A DNA stretch of 64,000 nt, taken from assembly GCF_001427385.1 (NCBI RefSeq), contig NZ_LMGJ01000034.1, positions 148,910 through 212,909 of the forward strand. Direction: 5' to 3'. Under the pieces are notes generated by a model. That model saw only the letters and a program-made list of their open reading frames with translations. It was not told where the DNA came from and ran no database searches. Positions 7,717 to 16,884 of this stretch are shown one piece after another. Position numbers and translations under genes: made by a program. The stretch's first letter is position 1; each line of letters begins with the position of its first letter. The stretch is from Mesorhizobium sp. Root157 (GTDB taxonomy: Bacteria; Pseudomonadota; Alphaproteobacteria; Rhizobiales; Rhizobiaceae).

Positions 7717-9096
7717 ATGACCTATCAGAATTATTCGCTGAAGCAGCTTCAGCAAATCGATGCCGCGCATCATTTGCATCCGTTCACCGACCATAAGGAA
7801 CTGAGGGCCGCGGGCTCACGCATCATCACGCGGGCCGAAGGTCCGTATATCTACGATTCGGAAGGCGCCGAAATCCTTGACGGCATGGCGGGCCTTTGGT
7901 GCGTCAACGTCGGCTATGGCCGCGACGAACTGGCGGAGGCCGCCTACAAGCAGATGAAGGAACTGCCCTACTACAACTCCTTCTTCAAATGCTCGACGCC
8001 GACGCCGGTCCTTTTGGCCAAGAGGTTGGCCGAAATCGCACCGAAGACCGTCAATCAGGTGTTTTTCGGCTCATCCGGTTCGGAAGCCAACGACACCGCG
8101 CTCAGGCTGGTGCGCTACTACTGGATGCTGGAAGGCAAACCCGAGAAGAACCGCATCATCTCGCGCAAGAACGCCTATCACGGCTCGACGGTTGCCGGTA
8201 CGTCGCTGGGCGGCATGGATGCCATGCACAAGCAACTGGGCGGCGAGGTGCCGAACATCGTCCATGTGATGATGCCTTATGCCTATGAATTGGCGCGGCC
8301 GGGTGAGAGCGACCATGATTTCGGCCTGCGCGCGGCGAAAGCCGTCGAAGATGCCATCCTCGAGGCCGGGCAGGATAATGTCGCGGCCTTCATCGGCGAA
8401 CCGATCATGGGGGCAGGGGGCGTGAAGATTCCGCCGATGAGCTATTGGCCGGAAGTCCAGCGCATCTGCCGCAAATACGACGTTCTGCTGATGCTGGACG
8501 AGGTCATCACCGGTTACGGGCGCACCGGTGAATGGTTCGCCGCTCAGTCATTCGGCATCGAGCCGGACACAATCACCACCGCCAAGGCGTTGACATCCGG
8601 CTACCAGCCGCTGTCGGCCTTGCTGGTGGGCGACCGCATCGCCGCCACGCTGGTCGAAAAGGGCGGTGAGTTCGCCCACGGCTATACTTATGCCGGGCAT
8701 CCGGTTGCCTGCGCGGTGGCTCTGGCCAATCTCGATATCATCGAGAGGGAGAGACTGGTTGAGCGCGTTAAGACCGACACCGGCCCTTATTTCGCTCAAG
8801 CCCTGCAGGAGCGCATCGCAGGCCATCCGCTGGTAGGTGAAGTCCGTTCGTTCGGCCTCATGGGTGCGATCGAGATCGTCAAGGACAAGGCGACCAAGGA
8901 GCGTTTCGCACCGGCGGGCAGCGCTGCCGTGGTCTTGCGCGATCATGCTATTGCCAACGGCATGATGCTGCGCGCTACCGGCGACACCATGATCCTTTCG
9001 CCGCCGCTGATCTGGACGCGGGCAACCATCGACATGGCCTGCGAACGCATAGCCAAGGCACTCGATCTGGCGGCAAAGGATTTGCACAAGGCCTAA
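7717..9096 (+). CDS. Class III pyridoxal-phosphate aminotransferase (omega-amino acid/amine:pyruvate type)
   Basis: 459 residues from the ATG at 7717, preceded by a purine-rich GAGGAAAGG. Fold-type I class III features are clear: FFGSSGSEANDTALRLVRYY (phosphate-binding loop), D261 in LMLDEVITGYGRTG, and K290 in ITTAKALTSGYQPLS as the Schiff-base lysine. Relatives transfer amino groups from putrescine, taurine, beta-alanine or other omega-amines to pyruvate. It is transcribed away from the methylated-amine operon and followed by a hairpin. The amino donor is not predictable here; a role alongside the neighbouring osmolyte or amine genes is a guess from position only. Confidence 0.9.
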   Translation: MTYQNYSLKQLQQIDAAHHLHPFTDHKELRAAGSRIITRAEGPYIYDSEGAEILDGMAGLWCVNVGYGRDELAEAAYKQMKELPYYNSFFKCSTPTPVLLAKRLAEIAPKTVNQVFFGSSGSEANDTALRLVRYYWMLEGKPEKNRIISRKNAYHGSTVAGTSLGGMDAMHKQLGGEVPNIVHVMMPYAYELARPGESDHDFGLRAAKAVEDAILEAGQDNVAAFIGEPIMGAGGVKIPPMSYWPEVQRICRKYDVLLMLDEVITGYGRTGEWFAAQSFGIEPDTITTAKALTSGYQPLSALLVGDRIAATLVEKGGEFAHGYTYAGHPVACAVALANLDIIERERLVERVKTDTGPYFAQALQERIAGHPLVGEVRSFGLMGAIEIVKDKATKERFAPAGSAAVVLRDHAIANGMMLRATGDTMILSPPLIWTRATIDMACERIAKALDLAAKDLHKA

Positions 9097-9118
9097 ATTT
9101 GCAGATTGCCTAAAAGAT

Positions 9119-9147
9119 GTGACCGGCCGGAACGATCGGCCGGTCAC
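9119..9147. terminator. Perfect 11-bp hairpin after the aminotransferase gene
   Basis: GTGACCGGCCG at 9119-9129 pairs perfectly with CGGCCGGTCAC at 9137-9147 across a seven-base loop. It begins 22 bases after the aminotransferase stop. There is no U tract, so it may be a processing or stability hairpin rather than a classical intrinsic terminator. Confidence 0.45.
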
Positions 9148-9183
9148 GGCGTTGTCTGCGGCTTGGTCGCGAAAGGAAAATCC

Positions 9184-9546
9184 ATGCTTAAGGCAACAGT
9201 TGGTGCCGCCCGCCTTGCCGGTGGCGCCCAAGGCTTCATGCTAGCTCCGATGGTCGTAGCGTTGCGGCTGCCGATCATGGCGGCGGAATCGCAAAGTGAA
9301 ATGGGCTGGGGCAGTGAAACACTGCGGGCAATCTCGGAAAAGACGGCTGCAACCATGGAGGGCGCGTTGGCCGCCCAGCTTTCGTTGATTGGCTCGACGT
9401 TAAATTTCTGGCCTCAAGTACTTGCAGGGCGTTCGCCAACGGCACTCACCCAACTCGCGCTGGAACGCGCAATGGGGGCGGCACTTCGTCCGGCGGGCCG
9501 TCGGGTCAAGGCCAATTTCCGACGTCTTTCGTGTCGTTCGATCTGA
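9184..9546 (+). CDS. Small phasin-like hypothetical protein
   Basis: 120 residues from the ATG at 9184, with AAAGGA seven bases upstream. The protein is Ala-rich with amphipathic stretches (residues 10-30, then SEKTAATMEGALAAQLS) and a basic tail ending FRRLSCRSI. The composition and the ERAMGAALRPAGRRVKANFR pattern recall short phasin or polyhydroxyalkanoate-granule-associated proteins of Rhizobiales. The assignment rests on pattern only; a plain hypothetical protein is the safe reading. Confidence 0.5.
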   Translation: MLKATVGAARLAGGAQGFMLAPMVVALRLPIMAAESQSEMGWGSETLRAISEKTAATMEGALAAQLSLIGSTLNFWPQVLAGRSPTALTQLALERAMGAALRPAGRRVKANFRRLSCRSI

Positions 9547-9566
9547 TTTCTGGTCGATCTTACGCA

Positions 9567-9597
9567 AAAACCGCGCTCCTTTTGGGAACGCGGTTTT
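9567..9597 (+). terminator. Intrinsic terminator-like hairpin
   Basis: AAAACCGCG at 9567-9575 pairs with CGCGGTTTT at 9589-9597 around a 13-base loop, 20 bases after the phasin-like stop codon. The A-run/GC core/T-run layout can work in both directions. Confidence 0.65.
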
Positions 9598-9863
9598 GCC
9601 AGATACGCACGGCGTTTCGCTACTGATGCACATGCGAAACGTACAAGTTCGACTTTTACGGGCTCCGGTACGCGAGACCTGATCCGGAGCGCCGGGCGGA
9701 TGCCCGCCTTGCGACCGGTTCTACAGGCACATCGTTACCACCCGGTTATCGAGAGCTTAAGCAAACCTAAATTTGCGGTGATTTTAGCGACTTAGCTAGA
9801 CTGCTGGCCTCGCTCTCGTTGCGTCCATGTCCGCGCAGCACTTGCGCATGGACGCCTGAGGCG
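9598..9863. other. Intergenic, nothing recognised
   Basis: Between the hairpin and the convergent bamE gene. The part at 9740-9800 is locally AT-richer. I see no RNA, repeat or coding pattern. Confidence 0.4.
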
Positions 9864-10388
9864 TCAGAGACCCCCCAGCACATTGCCCGGCGACATCTTT
9901 CCTGCACCGCTGATGACCTGGGCCAGGAAGTTCATGTCCTTGCCTCCTGTCGGCGTCGTGCGGGAGATGAAGTCGAAGACCTTGCCGTCCTTGAGGCCAT
10001 AGTTGGCAATATTGGTGACGCGGCCGTCCGTGCCGAAATAGACGGCGAGAACGCGTTGATCGACCAGCTTCGGCTTGGCGAAGGCGACGGCCCGCTCGCG
10101 GGTCTGGGAGATGTAGTAGAACACCTCGTTGTCGAAGGTTGCTGTCGTCGAAGGCGTGCCAAGTGCCAGCAGCACTTGCTCACGGCTGGAGCCGACGGGT
10201 ACGAGATCGAGCGACTGCTGGTCGACGACGTAACCCTGGTGCAGAGTATCTCGTGGGTTTAAATCGCCAACCATCTTCGAGGTGTTGCATGCAGACAGCG
10301 CGACAGCTACCGCCAGCAGCGAAATCAACTGGGCGGGGCGCGACGAAAACGTCGACTTGATTTTCTGCACGCGCAACGACAACTCCAT
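9864..10388 (-). CDS. bamE: Outer-membrane assembly lipoprotein BamE (SmpA/OmlA family)
   Basis: 174 residues from the ATG at 10388. The N-terminal segment ends in a lipobox, ALSAC near residue 33, marking a lipoprotein. Residues 45-130 carry the BamE fold with the typical HQGYVVDQQSLDLVPVGSSR and QVLLALGTPS segments (the GxSxxQVxxxLGxP signature). BamE is a small partner of BamA in inserting beta-barrel proteins into the outer membrane. It is divergent from the cytochrome-chaperone-family gene, as in other Rhizobiales. Recognised with good confidence. Confidence 0.88.
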   Translation of the reverse strand: MELSLRVQKIKSTFSSRPAQLISLLAVAVALSACNTSKMVGDLNPRDTLHQGYVVDQQSLDLVPVGSSREQVLLALGTPSTTATFDNEVFYYISQTRERAVAFAKPKLVDQRVLAVYFGTDGRVTNIANYGLKDGKVFDFISRTTPTGGKDMNFLAQVISGAGKMSPGNVLGGL

Positions 10389-10497
10389 CCAATCAGTCTT
10401 GCACGCCGCTTGCGCGGAGTGGCAAAAGCGGTAAACCAGCTTTGCCGCCGATGCAACACGGCGCCCCAACAATCAAGGTCTCGGGAGACCGTCTCCG
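10389..10497. promoter_or_regulatory. Divergent promoter region, bamE and CBP3-family gene
   Basis: The 109 bases between two divergent start codons must contain both promoters. No box can be assigned with certainty by eye. Confidence 0.4.
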
Positions 10498-11034
10498 ATG
10501 TTCCAGCGCCTCTTCGGCCGCGAGCGCCAAGCAAACCGCGCAATCACCGAGGCGCTGTACGGTCAAATCGTGGCAGCCGCGCGGCAGCCATCATTCTATT
10601 CGCACTGGAATGTGCCGGACACGCCGCTTGGACGATTCGAGATGCTTGCGCTGCACATGTTCCTGTTTCAGCATCGCGTATATGGGGAAGGGGGCGTTTC
10701 GGCCACTGTCGCGCAGGTGCTGATCGACGAGTTCTTTCTCGACGTCGACCATTCGCTGCGGGAATTGGGGATCAGCGATGTCGGCGTTCCCAAGCGCATG
10801 AAGAAGCTCGCCAAGATGTACTATGGCCGCACCGCTGCCTACGCCGATGCACTGGAACGCGGCGACGAGGCTGCGCTGGTTGCCTCACTTGTGCGCAATG
10901 TCAGGCCGGACGTTCAGGCGTGGCCTGAGGCCCTGCATCTTGCCTCCTATATGATGAGTGCCGTTAAATGCCTTGCATCGCAACCGTCCGATGACATATG
11001 CGCCGGCAAGCTGACCTTTCCAGTTGCCGCCTGA
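10498..11034 (+). CDS. Ubiquinol-cytochrome c chaperone family protein (CBP3-like)
   Basis: 178 residues, MFQRLFGRERQANRAITEAL at the start. The core (YGQIVAAARQPSFY, FEMLALHMFLFQHR, DEFFLDVDHSLRELGISD, VPKRMKKLAKMYYGR) is the CBP3/UPF0174-type domain that in mitochondria helps cytochrome b assembly into complex bc1. Bacterial members are presumed to do similar work at the inner membrane. It is followed after 12 bases by the DUF177 gene, the standard alphaproteobacterial arrangement. Confidence 0.88.
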   Translation: MFQRLFGRERQANRAITEALYGQIVAAARQPSFYSHWNVPDTPLGRFEMLALHMFLFQHRVYGEGGVSATVAQVLIDEFFLDVDHSLRELGISDVGVPKRMKKLAKMYYGRTAAYADALERGDEAALVASLVRNVRPDVQAWPEALHLASYMMSAVKCLASQPSDDICAGKLTFPVAA

Positions 11035-11046
11035 AAGACTGTTCCG

Positions 11047-11595
11047 ATGAAGCAGGAAGACGCGAGAAGCCCGGTTTCCCTCGAAGCGCATGTCGCACGC
11101 CTGCCGCAAAACGGGCTGCCTTTGGTATTCGAGGCGGACGAGGCCCAGCGCGAGGCTCTGGCGAGGGCGCATGGACTGTTGTCGGTCGAATCCTATCGGG
11201 TGGATTTGCTGGTGACAGCATGGAAGCGCCACGGTGTGAAGATCACTGGAACGGTTGAGGCGGATATCACACAGGCCTGCGTGGTATCGCTGGAACCGAT
11301 CCAGGCTCATATCGAGGAGGCCGTCGAAGGACTGTTCCTTCCGGATGATTCAAAACTTGGACGGCTCGGATTTGATGTCGGGGGGGAGATCATGGTCGAT
11401 GCGGATGGTCCGGACAGCCCCGAACTGTTCTCAGGCGATACGATTGACGCCGGCGAACTTGCAGAACAATTCTTTGGCCTTGCCATCGATCCTTATCCGC
11501 GCAAGCCCGAGGTTTTGCTTGAGGTTTCGAGTGAAGACGGAGCGGAAGAAACCGAATTCCAGAAAAAGTTGCGCGGACTCCTTGGAAAGACCTGA
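11047..11595 (+). CDS. DUF177 (YceD-like) protein
   Basis: 182 residues. The central ITGTVEADITQACVVSLEPI segment and the acidic stretch before DPYPRKPEV are the YceD/DUF177 hallmarks. In many bacteria yceD precedes rpmF and plsX and is linked to ribosome biogenesis (23S rRNA). Here rpmF is missing between it and plsX, as is common in alphaproteobacteria. It lies 12 bases after the CBP3-family gene and is likely co-transcribed with it. Confidence 0.85.
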   Translation: MKQEDARSPVSLEAHVARLPQNGLPLVFEADEAQREALARAHGLLSVESYRVDLLVTAWKRHGVKITGTVEADITQACVVSLEPIQAHIEEAVEGLFLPDDSKLGRLGFDVGGEIMVDADGPDSPELFSGDTIDAGELAEQFFGLAIDPYPRKPEVLLEVSSEDGAEETEFQKKLRGLLGKT

Positions 11596-11694
11596 AACAC
11601 CCCTGTGTGACAAAAGCCGGTTGTGCGCTCGGCCAAAAACGCTATTTTCGCCGGCACTCGGTGCAGCCCAGATGAATCGTGAGATAATTACCGC

Positions 11695-12765
11695 GTGATC
11701 ACAATTTCTATCGATGCCATGGGCGGCGACCACGGTGCGAGCGTGGTTATCCCCGCTCTCATGACTGTCGCAACCCGGCGCACTGACATCCGCTTCATCA
11801 TCTATGGGCACGAGGATATCGTGCGGCCGGAACTGGACAAATTTCCGAAGCTGGCCGCCATCAGCGAATTCGTGCACTGCGAAGTGGCGGTCAAGATGGA
11901 CGACAAGCCGAGCCAGGCGCTGCGCCACGGCCGCTGGAAGTCGTCGATGTGGAAGGCCATCGAAGCGGTCAAGAGCGGGGCGGCGGATGCCTGCATATCT
12001 GCCGGCAACACCGGTGCGTTGATGGCGATGGCGAAATTCTGCCTGCGCACCATGGCGACCATCGATCGGCCCGCCATCGCCGCGATCTGGCCGAATGTGC
12101 GCGGCGAGAGCGTGGTGCTGGACGTCGGCGCCACCATCGGCGCCGACGCGCATCAGCTGATCGATTTCGCCATCCTGGGCACGGGCATGGCCCGCTCGAT
12201 CTTCGGCATCACCCGGCCGACCGTTGGCCTGCTCAATGTTGGCGTCGAAGAGATCAAGGGGCAGGAGGAGGTCAAGGAGGCCGGGCGCATGCTGCGCGAG
12301 GCCGACATGGCATTCATGGAATATCGCGGCTTTGTCGAAGGTGACGACATCGGCAAGGGAATCGTCGATGTCGTAGTGACCGAAGGCTTCTCCGGCAACA
12401 TCGCATTGAAGACAGCCGAGGGGACCGTGCGCCAGATCGCCGGCTACCTCAAGGCCGCCATGAGCCGCACGCTGATGGCCCGCATCGGCTATTTCTTTGC
12501 CAAGGGCGCGTTCGACCTGTTGCGCGAGAAGATGGACGTCAGCCGCTCCAACGGCGGTGTCTTCCTTGGCCTCAATGGCATTGTGGTGAAAAGTCACGGC
12601 GGCGCCGACTCGACGGGGTTTGCAGCGGCGGTCGAGCTTGGTTATGACATGATCCGCAACCGGCTCTTGGACCGGATCGAGGCCGATCTCGACCTGTTCC
12701 ATGCGCGCAACCCGCACAAGCCTGAAACAAAAAGATCGGTCGTCGAAACCGGCGAAGAAGGATAG
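11695..12765 (+). CDS. plsX: Phosphate acyltransferase PlsX
   Basis: 356 residues starting at GTG 11695. The N-terminal [17 protein letters not shown] and central [10 protein letters not shown] are PlsX signatures. The enzyme makes acyl-phosphate from acyl-ACP for the PlsY step of phospholipid synthesis and is a peripheral membrane protein. Length is normal for the family. It precedes fabH by seven bases, the classic fatty-acid/phospholipid pair. Confidence 0.96.
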   Translation: MITISIDAMGGDHGASVVIPALMTVATRRTDIRFIIYGHEDIVRPELDKFPKLAAISEFVHCEVAVKMDDKPSQALRHGRWKSSMWKAIEAVKSGAADACISAGNTGALMAMAKFCLRTMATIDRPAIAAIWPNVRGESVVLDVGATIGADAHQLIDFAILGTGMARSIFGITRPTVGLLNVGVEEIKGQEEVKEAGRMLREADMAFMEYRGFVEGDDIGKGIVDVVVTEGFSGNIALKTAEGTVRQIAGYLKAAMSRTLMARIGYFFAKGAFDLLREKMDVSRSNGGVFLGLNGIVVKSHGGADSTGFAAAVELGYDMIRNRLLDRIEADLDLFHARNPHKPETKRSVVETGEEG

Positions 12766-12772
12766 GTATACC

Positions 12773-13744
12773 TTGATCAGATCAGTCGTGCGCGGCATTG
12801 GGTCCTCGTTGCCCCGCCGCATCATGAAGAATGCCGATTTCGAAGGTATGGTCGAGACGTCCGACGAATGGATCGCCCAACGTACCGGCATCCGGCAGCG
12901 CCATATCGCGGCCGATGACGAAACCACGGCCTCGCTTGGCGAGGCGGCGGCGCGCGCTGCTCTTGACGCAGCCGGCTTGACGCCTGCCGATATCGACCTG
13001 ATTGTGCTGGCGACGTCCACTCCCAACAATACCTTCCCGGCGACATCCGTCGAAATCCAGAACCGGCTTGGCATGCGGCATGGCTTCGCCTTCGACATGC
13101 AGGCGGTGTGCTCCGGCTTTGTCTATGCCGTGACCACGGCGGACCTCTATATTCGCGGCGGCATGGCCAAGCGGGTGCTGGTCATTGGCTCGGAAACGTT
13201 TTCTCGCATTCTCGACTGGAGCGACCGTTCGACCTGCGTGCTTTTTGGCGACGGGGCGGGCGCTCTTGTGCTGGAGGCTGCCGATGGCGCGGGTTCGATC
13301 GCGGACCGCGGCGTGCTGGCGGCAAGCCTTCGCTCCGACGGCGAGCACAAGGACAAGCTCTTTGTCGATGGCGGGCCGTCGACGACCGGCACGATCGGCC
13401 ATCTCAGGATGGAAGGCCGCGAAGTGTTCAAGCACGCGGTCGGCATGATCACCGACGTGATCGAGGCGGTGTTCTCGCAAGCCGGCGTTACCGCTGAGGA
13501 CATCGACTGGTTCGTGCCGCATCAGGCGAATAAACGGATTATTGACGCTTCGGCCAAGAAGCTCGGGATTGCCGACGAAAAGGTGGTGGTGACGGTCAAT
13601 GTCCACGGTAATACCTCGGCGGCGTCCGTGCCGCTGGCCTTGTCCGCCGCTGTCGCAGACGGTCGTATCAAGCGTGGCGACCTTGTGCTATTGGAGGCGA
13701 TGGGTGGTGGATTCACCTGGGGTGCGGTTCTCGTGCGCTGGTAG
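12773..13744 (+). CDS. fabH: 3-oxoacyl-ACP synthase III FabH
   Basis: 323 residues if started at TTG 12773, which has an AAGGATAGG ribosome-binding site and gives the standard N-terminus ([15 protein letters not shown]). No in-frame ATG gives a sensible start. The catalytic triad is complete: C113 in AVCSGF, H250 in VPHQANKR and N280 in [12 protein letters not shown]. FabH condenses acetyl-CoA with malonyl-ACP to begin fatty-acid synthesis. The rare start codon may hold expression down relative to plsX. Confidence 0.96.
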   Translation: MIRSVVRGIGSSLPRRIMKNADFEGMVETSDEWIAQRTGIRQRHIAADDETTASLGEAAARAALDAAGLTPADIDLIVLATSTPNNTFPATSVEIQNRLGMRHGFAFDMQAVCSGFVYAVTTADLYIRGGMAKRVLVIGSETFSRILDWSDRSTCVLFGDGAGALVLEAADGAGSIADRGVLAASLRSDGEHKDKLFVDGGPSTTGTIGHLRMEGREVFKHAVGMITDVIEAVFSQAGVTAEDIDWFVPHQANKRIIDASAKKLGIADEKVVVTVNVHGNTSAASVPLALSAAVADGRIKRGDLVLLEAMGGGFTWGAVLVRW

Positions 13745-13843
13745 GCGCAGAGTGGTGGATCGGTCCTTGACCTTTACGGATCAATTACTTAGGCTCCGCC
13801 GTCGCTTGTATTGAATGATGTTTTGAGCTGATGGGACGGTCGG

Positions 13844-14167
13844 ATGGGGGGAAAGACTCTTACGCGTGCTGACCTTGCCGAGGCTGTTTACCGCAAGGTT
13901 GGCCTGTCGAGAACCGAGTCAGCCGAACTCGTGGAAGCAGTCCTTGACGAGATCTGCGAAGCCATTGTGCGTGGCGAGACGGTAAAGCTGTCTTCTTTTG
14001 CCACTTTCCACGTGCGTTCCAAGAATGAACGCATTGGCCGCAATCCGAAAACCGGTGAAGAAGTGCCGATCCTGCCGCGGCGGGTGATGACGTTCAAGGC
14101 GTCCAATGTACTCAAGAGCCGGATTTTGCGCTCCCACCAGAACAGCAAGAGCAAGGGCAGCAAGTAG
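13844..14167 (+). CDS. ihfA: Integration host factor alpha subunit
   Basis: 107 residues of the HU/IHF family with the IHF-alpha pattern: [17 protein letters not shown] at the N-terminus and the beta-arm region [22 protein letters not shown]-alpha pairs with IHF-beta to bend DNA sharply in replication, recombination and transcription. Position between fabH and a merR-like gene is the usual alphaproteobacterial order. The C-terminus is basic (KSKGSK). Confidence 0.95.
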   Translation: MGGKTLTRADLAEAVYRKVGLSRTESAELVEAVLDEICEAIVRGETVKLSSFATFHVRSKNERIGRNPKTGEEVPILPRRVMTFKASNVLKSRILRSHQNSKSKGSK

Positions 14168-14212
14168 ACAAGCTGCCGTTCGGATGAAGCAGCGGTTGAA
14201 AAGGCCGTCCGG

Positions 14213-14233
14213 CATTCAAGCCGGGCTTGAATG
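14213..14233 (+). terminator. Perfect inverted repeat after ihfA
   Basis: CATTCAAGCC at 14213-14222 and GGCTTGAATG at 14224-14233 are exact complements with one central base. It would fold as an 8-bp stem with a five-base loop, 45 bases after the ihfA stop and followed by TTGTT. A terminator is the simplest reading; an operator for the merR-like gene is possible. Confidence 0.5.
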
Positions 14234-14360
14234 TTGTTCCATAAAGGATTGAAATGAGGCTCTGTTCGCGGAGCGTCGTGCCTTCCTGTCGATTCGCAGT
14301 TGCGTGACTTCCACGGGATCGGGCGCCGTTTCCGCTGAACGCGTAAAGCGAGGACTGGCC

Positions 14361-14903
14361 ATGGACAAGAGCCCGGATGCCTTCCGCACTATTAGCGAGG
14401 TGGCGGAGGATTTGGATCTGCCGCAGCATGTGCTGCGCTTTTGGGAAACGCGTTTCAATCAGATCAAGCCGATGAAACGGGGCGGGGGCCGTCGCTATTA
14501 CCGGCCACAGGATGTCGACCTGATCAAGGGCATCCGCCACATGCTTTACGACCAGGGCTATACGATCAAGGGCGTGCAGAAATTGCTGCGCGAAAACGGC
14601 AATCAATTTCTTGTAGCCATCGGCAGTGGCGACATGGCGGCAGTGGAAGCCATCGCCCAACGCAAACAGGCGGATGCCGTTGCGTTGACGCCGGCCGCCC
14701 AACCGCGTGGCCACGACGACGAGATGCTGGTGGGGCAGCCCAAGGTGAAGCCGAGCCGCCGCTTCTTCGGGCTTGGCAAATCGGAAGACGAAGGACCAGT
14801 GCAGGCCGACGGCGGCAAGCTATCACGTGACAATCGCGCCTTGCTGCAGGAGGCATTGTTCGACCTCCTGGAATGCAAGCGCCTGCTGGATCAGGTGCGG
14901 TAG
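14361..14903 (+). CDS. MerR-family transcriptional regulator
   Basis: 180 residues from the ATG at 14361, chosen for the GAGGA upstream. The winged-helix MerR domain is at residues 8-80: [19 protein letters not shown] (helix-turn-helix) then [20 protein letters not shown]. The C-terminal half is low complexity and lacks Cys or other effector ligands, so this is the short MerR type that regularly follows ihfA in Rhizobiales. Target genes are unknown. Confidence 0.9.
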   Translation: MDKSPDAFRTISEVAEDLDLPQHVLRFWETRFNQIKPMKRGGGRRYYRPQDVDLIKGIRHMLYDQGYTIKGVQKLLRENGNQFLVAIGSGDMAAVEAIAQRKQADAVALTPAAQPRGHDDEMLVGQPKVKPSRRFFGLGKSEDEGPVQADGGKLSRDNRALLQEALFDLLECKRLLDQVR

Positions 14904-15111
14904 CGCATTTTCGCATACACCAAGCGTCGATAAATACGGCTAAGCAAACAGAGAGAGTGGGTGCTTGGTTCCGCATCCCATCTGGCAGGTTGTTGGAGAA
15001 CAGGGTGCCGTTTCGGCGCCGCCCGGACGTTGGGCATAAAGCGCGTCTGGGAACGAATGATTGCCCAATTCGTTGAACGTCCTTCTGGTTTTTAACGAAG
15101 GAATAAACGGA

Positions 15112-15411
15112 ATGGCATTCTCGTCGATCAGCGATATCGATCTTGAAAAGCAGGTTGCGGGCCTGTCAAAAGAACTGGCGGCACTGAAAAAGGAAATGTC
15201 GAAGCGGGGCGGCGCTTTCTATGCCGGTGGCCGCGATGCCGTGTCGGATTATTATACTGACATCGCCGAGCGTATTGGTGCGCGGCTTCCCGACCTTCGC
15301 AAGCGGGCAAAGGCAATAGAAAGCAGTGCGCGCGATCACCCCGCGGCAACGGCCGCTGTCGGCCTCGCCGTACTTGGGTTGCTGGTGACGTTGCTTTTCA
15401 GCAGGCGCTGA
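15112..15411 (+). CDS. DUF883/ElaB-like small membrane-anchored protein
   Basis: 99 residues from the ATG at 15112, with AAGGA upstream. Residues 8-35 form a charged coiled coil (LEKQVAGLSKELAALKKEM). The C-terminus is a single membrane segment with a basic end (HPAATAAVGLAVLGLLVTLL then FSRR), the layout of ElaB/YqjD/DUF883 proteins that sit in the inner membrane and in some cases bind ribosomes. Homology is inferred from layout, not from a strong sequence signature. Confidence 0.65.
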   Translation: MAFSSISDIDLEKQVAGLSKELAALKKEMSKRGGAFYAGGRDAVSDYYTDIAERIGARLPDLRKRAKAIESSARDHPAATAAVGLAVLGLLVTLLFSRR

Positions 15412-15459
15412 TGCTTTCGGTCAGAGCGCCCGCAATCATCGCCGAGGTCAAGGGAGAAA

Positions 15460-15536
<77 letters not shown>

Positions 15537-16074
15537 AACCGCGTGAAGCCCTATATTCTCAAGGGTCGAGAAGCAAGGCCAAAAACCAACCTCGGAACAG
15601 AAGTCGACCATTTACGGTATTTGCCGTGTTTTGCGGTGAAATTCCCGTGGGCGCTCACATCTCGTTCATGCGCGCGATTTCGGAGCCGCATCGAAGGTTG
15701 CCTAATCGCGGCGGGGGTATTGCGGATGGCCATCGCCTTCAGGCTATCGCCGTGCACACGAAGGATTGGGCGGCCATGATCGCCAAGCCTTGGCGAAGTC
15801 TGATTCACGTAAAAATTCCCGAACGAAGTACGTGTTTTAAAGTACGTACCAGAAGGATAGGTCGTTAAAAGGTTGAGCTGATCACGGTGTATCTAAGAGT
15901 TGGGCTACAATGTAAAAAGCGTTGCGTCACGCGGCATTTTTCCCATTATCATATTGTTACAAGCGCGGGCGCCGTTGATACAAGGAAGTTTGAGGCTACC
16001 TTTCATCAGCCTTTATTTTTTCCGATTTCGATGACAGAAGCTACTGTTCCCCGCGATTCTTCAGCAAAGCGAAG
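15537..16074. other. AT-richer intergenic region before wzm
   Basis: 538 bases with no convincing gene; short frames here lack ribosome-binding sites and have non-coding codon use. Composition drops noticeably from about 15,800 onward (runs such as TTTTTCCCATTATCATATTG near 15940). It should contain the promoter of the wzm/wzt operon and marks the left edge of the surface-polysaccharide block. Confidence 0.5.
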
Positions 16075-16884
16075 ATGATTTCATACCTCACTAGTTCCTG
16101 GAACCACCGCTTTCTGATCTGGCGGCTTGCCCGGCGCGAGGTGGAAGCACGCTTTCGCGGTTCGTTGCTCGGCGTGTTCTGGGCCCTCGTCCTGCCGCTG
16201 ATGATGCTCGGGGTTTTTTCTCTGGTTTTCGGTTCGGTCTTTGGAACGCGCTGGGTGCGGCCCGGTGGGGCGATGACCATTGGCGAGTACGGTTATCCGA
16301 TGGTTCTCTTTTCCGGGCTGATCATCTTCGGGATCATATCGGAGCCGGTCACCCGAGCTCCCGGCCTGGTTCTGGAAAACATTTCCTACGTCAAGAAAGT
16401 CGTGTTTCCCCTCGAGATTTTGCCTCTTGTTGCGTTGATCAGCGCCATCATCACCGCCGCCATCGCCTTCGTCGCGTTTCTTGCGGTCTTCATCTTTCTC
16501 TACGGCCTGCCGCCCATCACCATTCTGGCGCTGCCGCTGATCTTGCTGCCGCTGGTGATGACAACGATCGGCATCGTCTATTTCTTTGCTTCGTTGGGTG
16601 TCTTCCTGCGCGATCTTGCCCAGGTGGTGGCGCCGCTGATCACGGCGATCATGTTTTTGTCCCCGCTGCTGTATCCTCTGGAGAGTTTGCCCGAGCCGTA
16701 CCGTCCTTGGCTCTATCTCAACCCGTTGACCACGTGCCTCATTCAGGCGCGCGACGTGATCTTCTGGGGCAAGTTGCCGCCTCTGGGTGAATGGGCAGCC
16801 TATTTCTTGATTTCCTTTCTCGTCATGACAGCCGGGGGCTATTGGTTCACGCGTACCAAGAAGGCGTTTGCGGATGTCGTCTGA
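16075..16884 (+). CDS. wzm: Polysaccharide ABC transporter permease (Wzm family)
   Basis: 269 residues, six predicted membrane segments (first around residues 38-60, GVFWALVLPLMMLGVFSLVF). The N-terminus WRLARREVEARFRGSLLG is the ABC-2 permease amphipathic start shared by Wzm, KpsM and RfbA-type transporters. Together with Wzt it exports a complete lipid-linked O-antigen or capsule chain across the inner membrane. It overlaps the wzt start by 11 bases, so the two are translationally coupled. Confidence 0.92.
   Translation: MISYLTSSWNHRFLIWRLARREVEARFRGSLLGVFWALVLPLMMLGVFSLVFGSVFGTRWVRPGGAMTIGEYGYPMVLFSGLIIFGIISEPVTRAPGLVLENISYVKKVVFPLEILPLVALISAIITAAIAFVAFLAVFIFLYGLPPITILALPLILLPLVMTTIGIVYFFASLGVFLRDLAQVVAPLITAIMFLSPLLYPLESLPEPYRPWLYLNPLTTCLIQARDVIFWGKLPPLGEWAAYFLISFLVMTAGGYWFTRTKKAFADVV

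Noticed and set aside
11431..13098. Minus-strand frame of 555 codons
   Set aside because: It lies opposite plsX and fabH, both unmistakable; shadow of GC-rich codons.
15887..16078. Short plus-strand frame before wzm
   Set aside because: No ribosome-binding site and no motif; the composition fits a promoter region.
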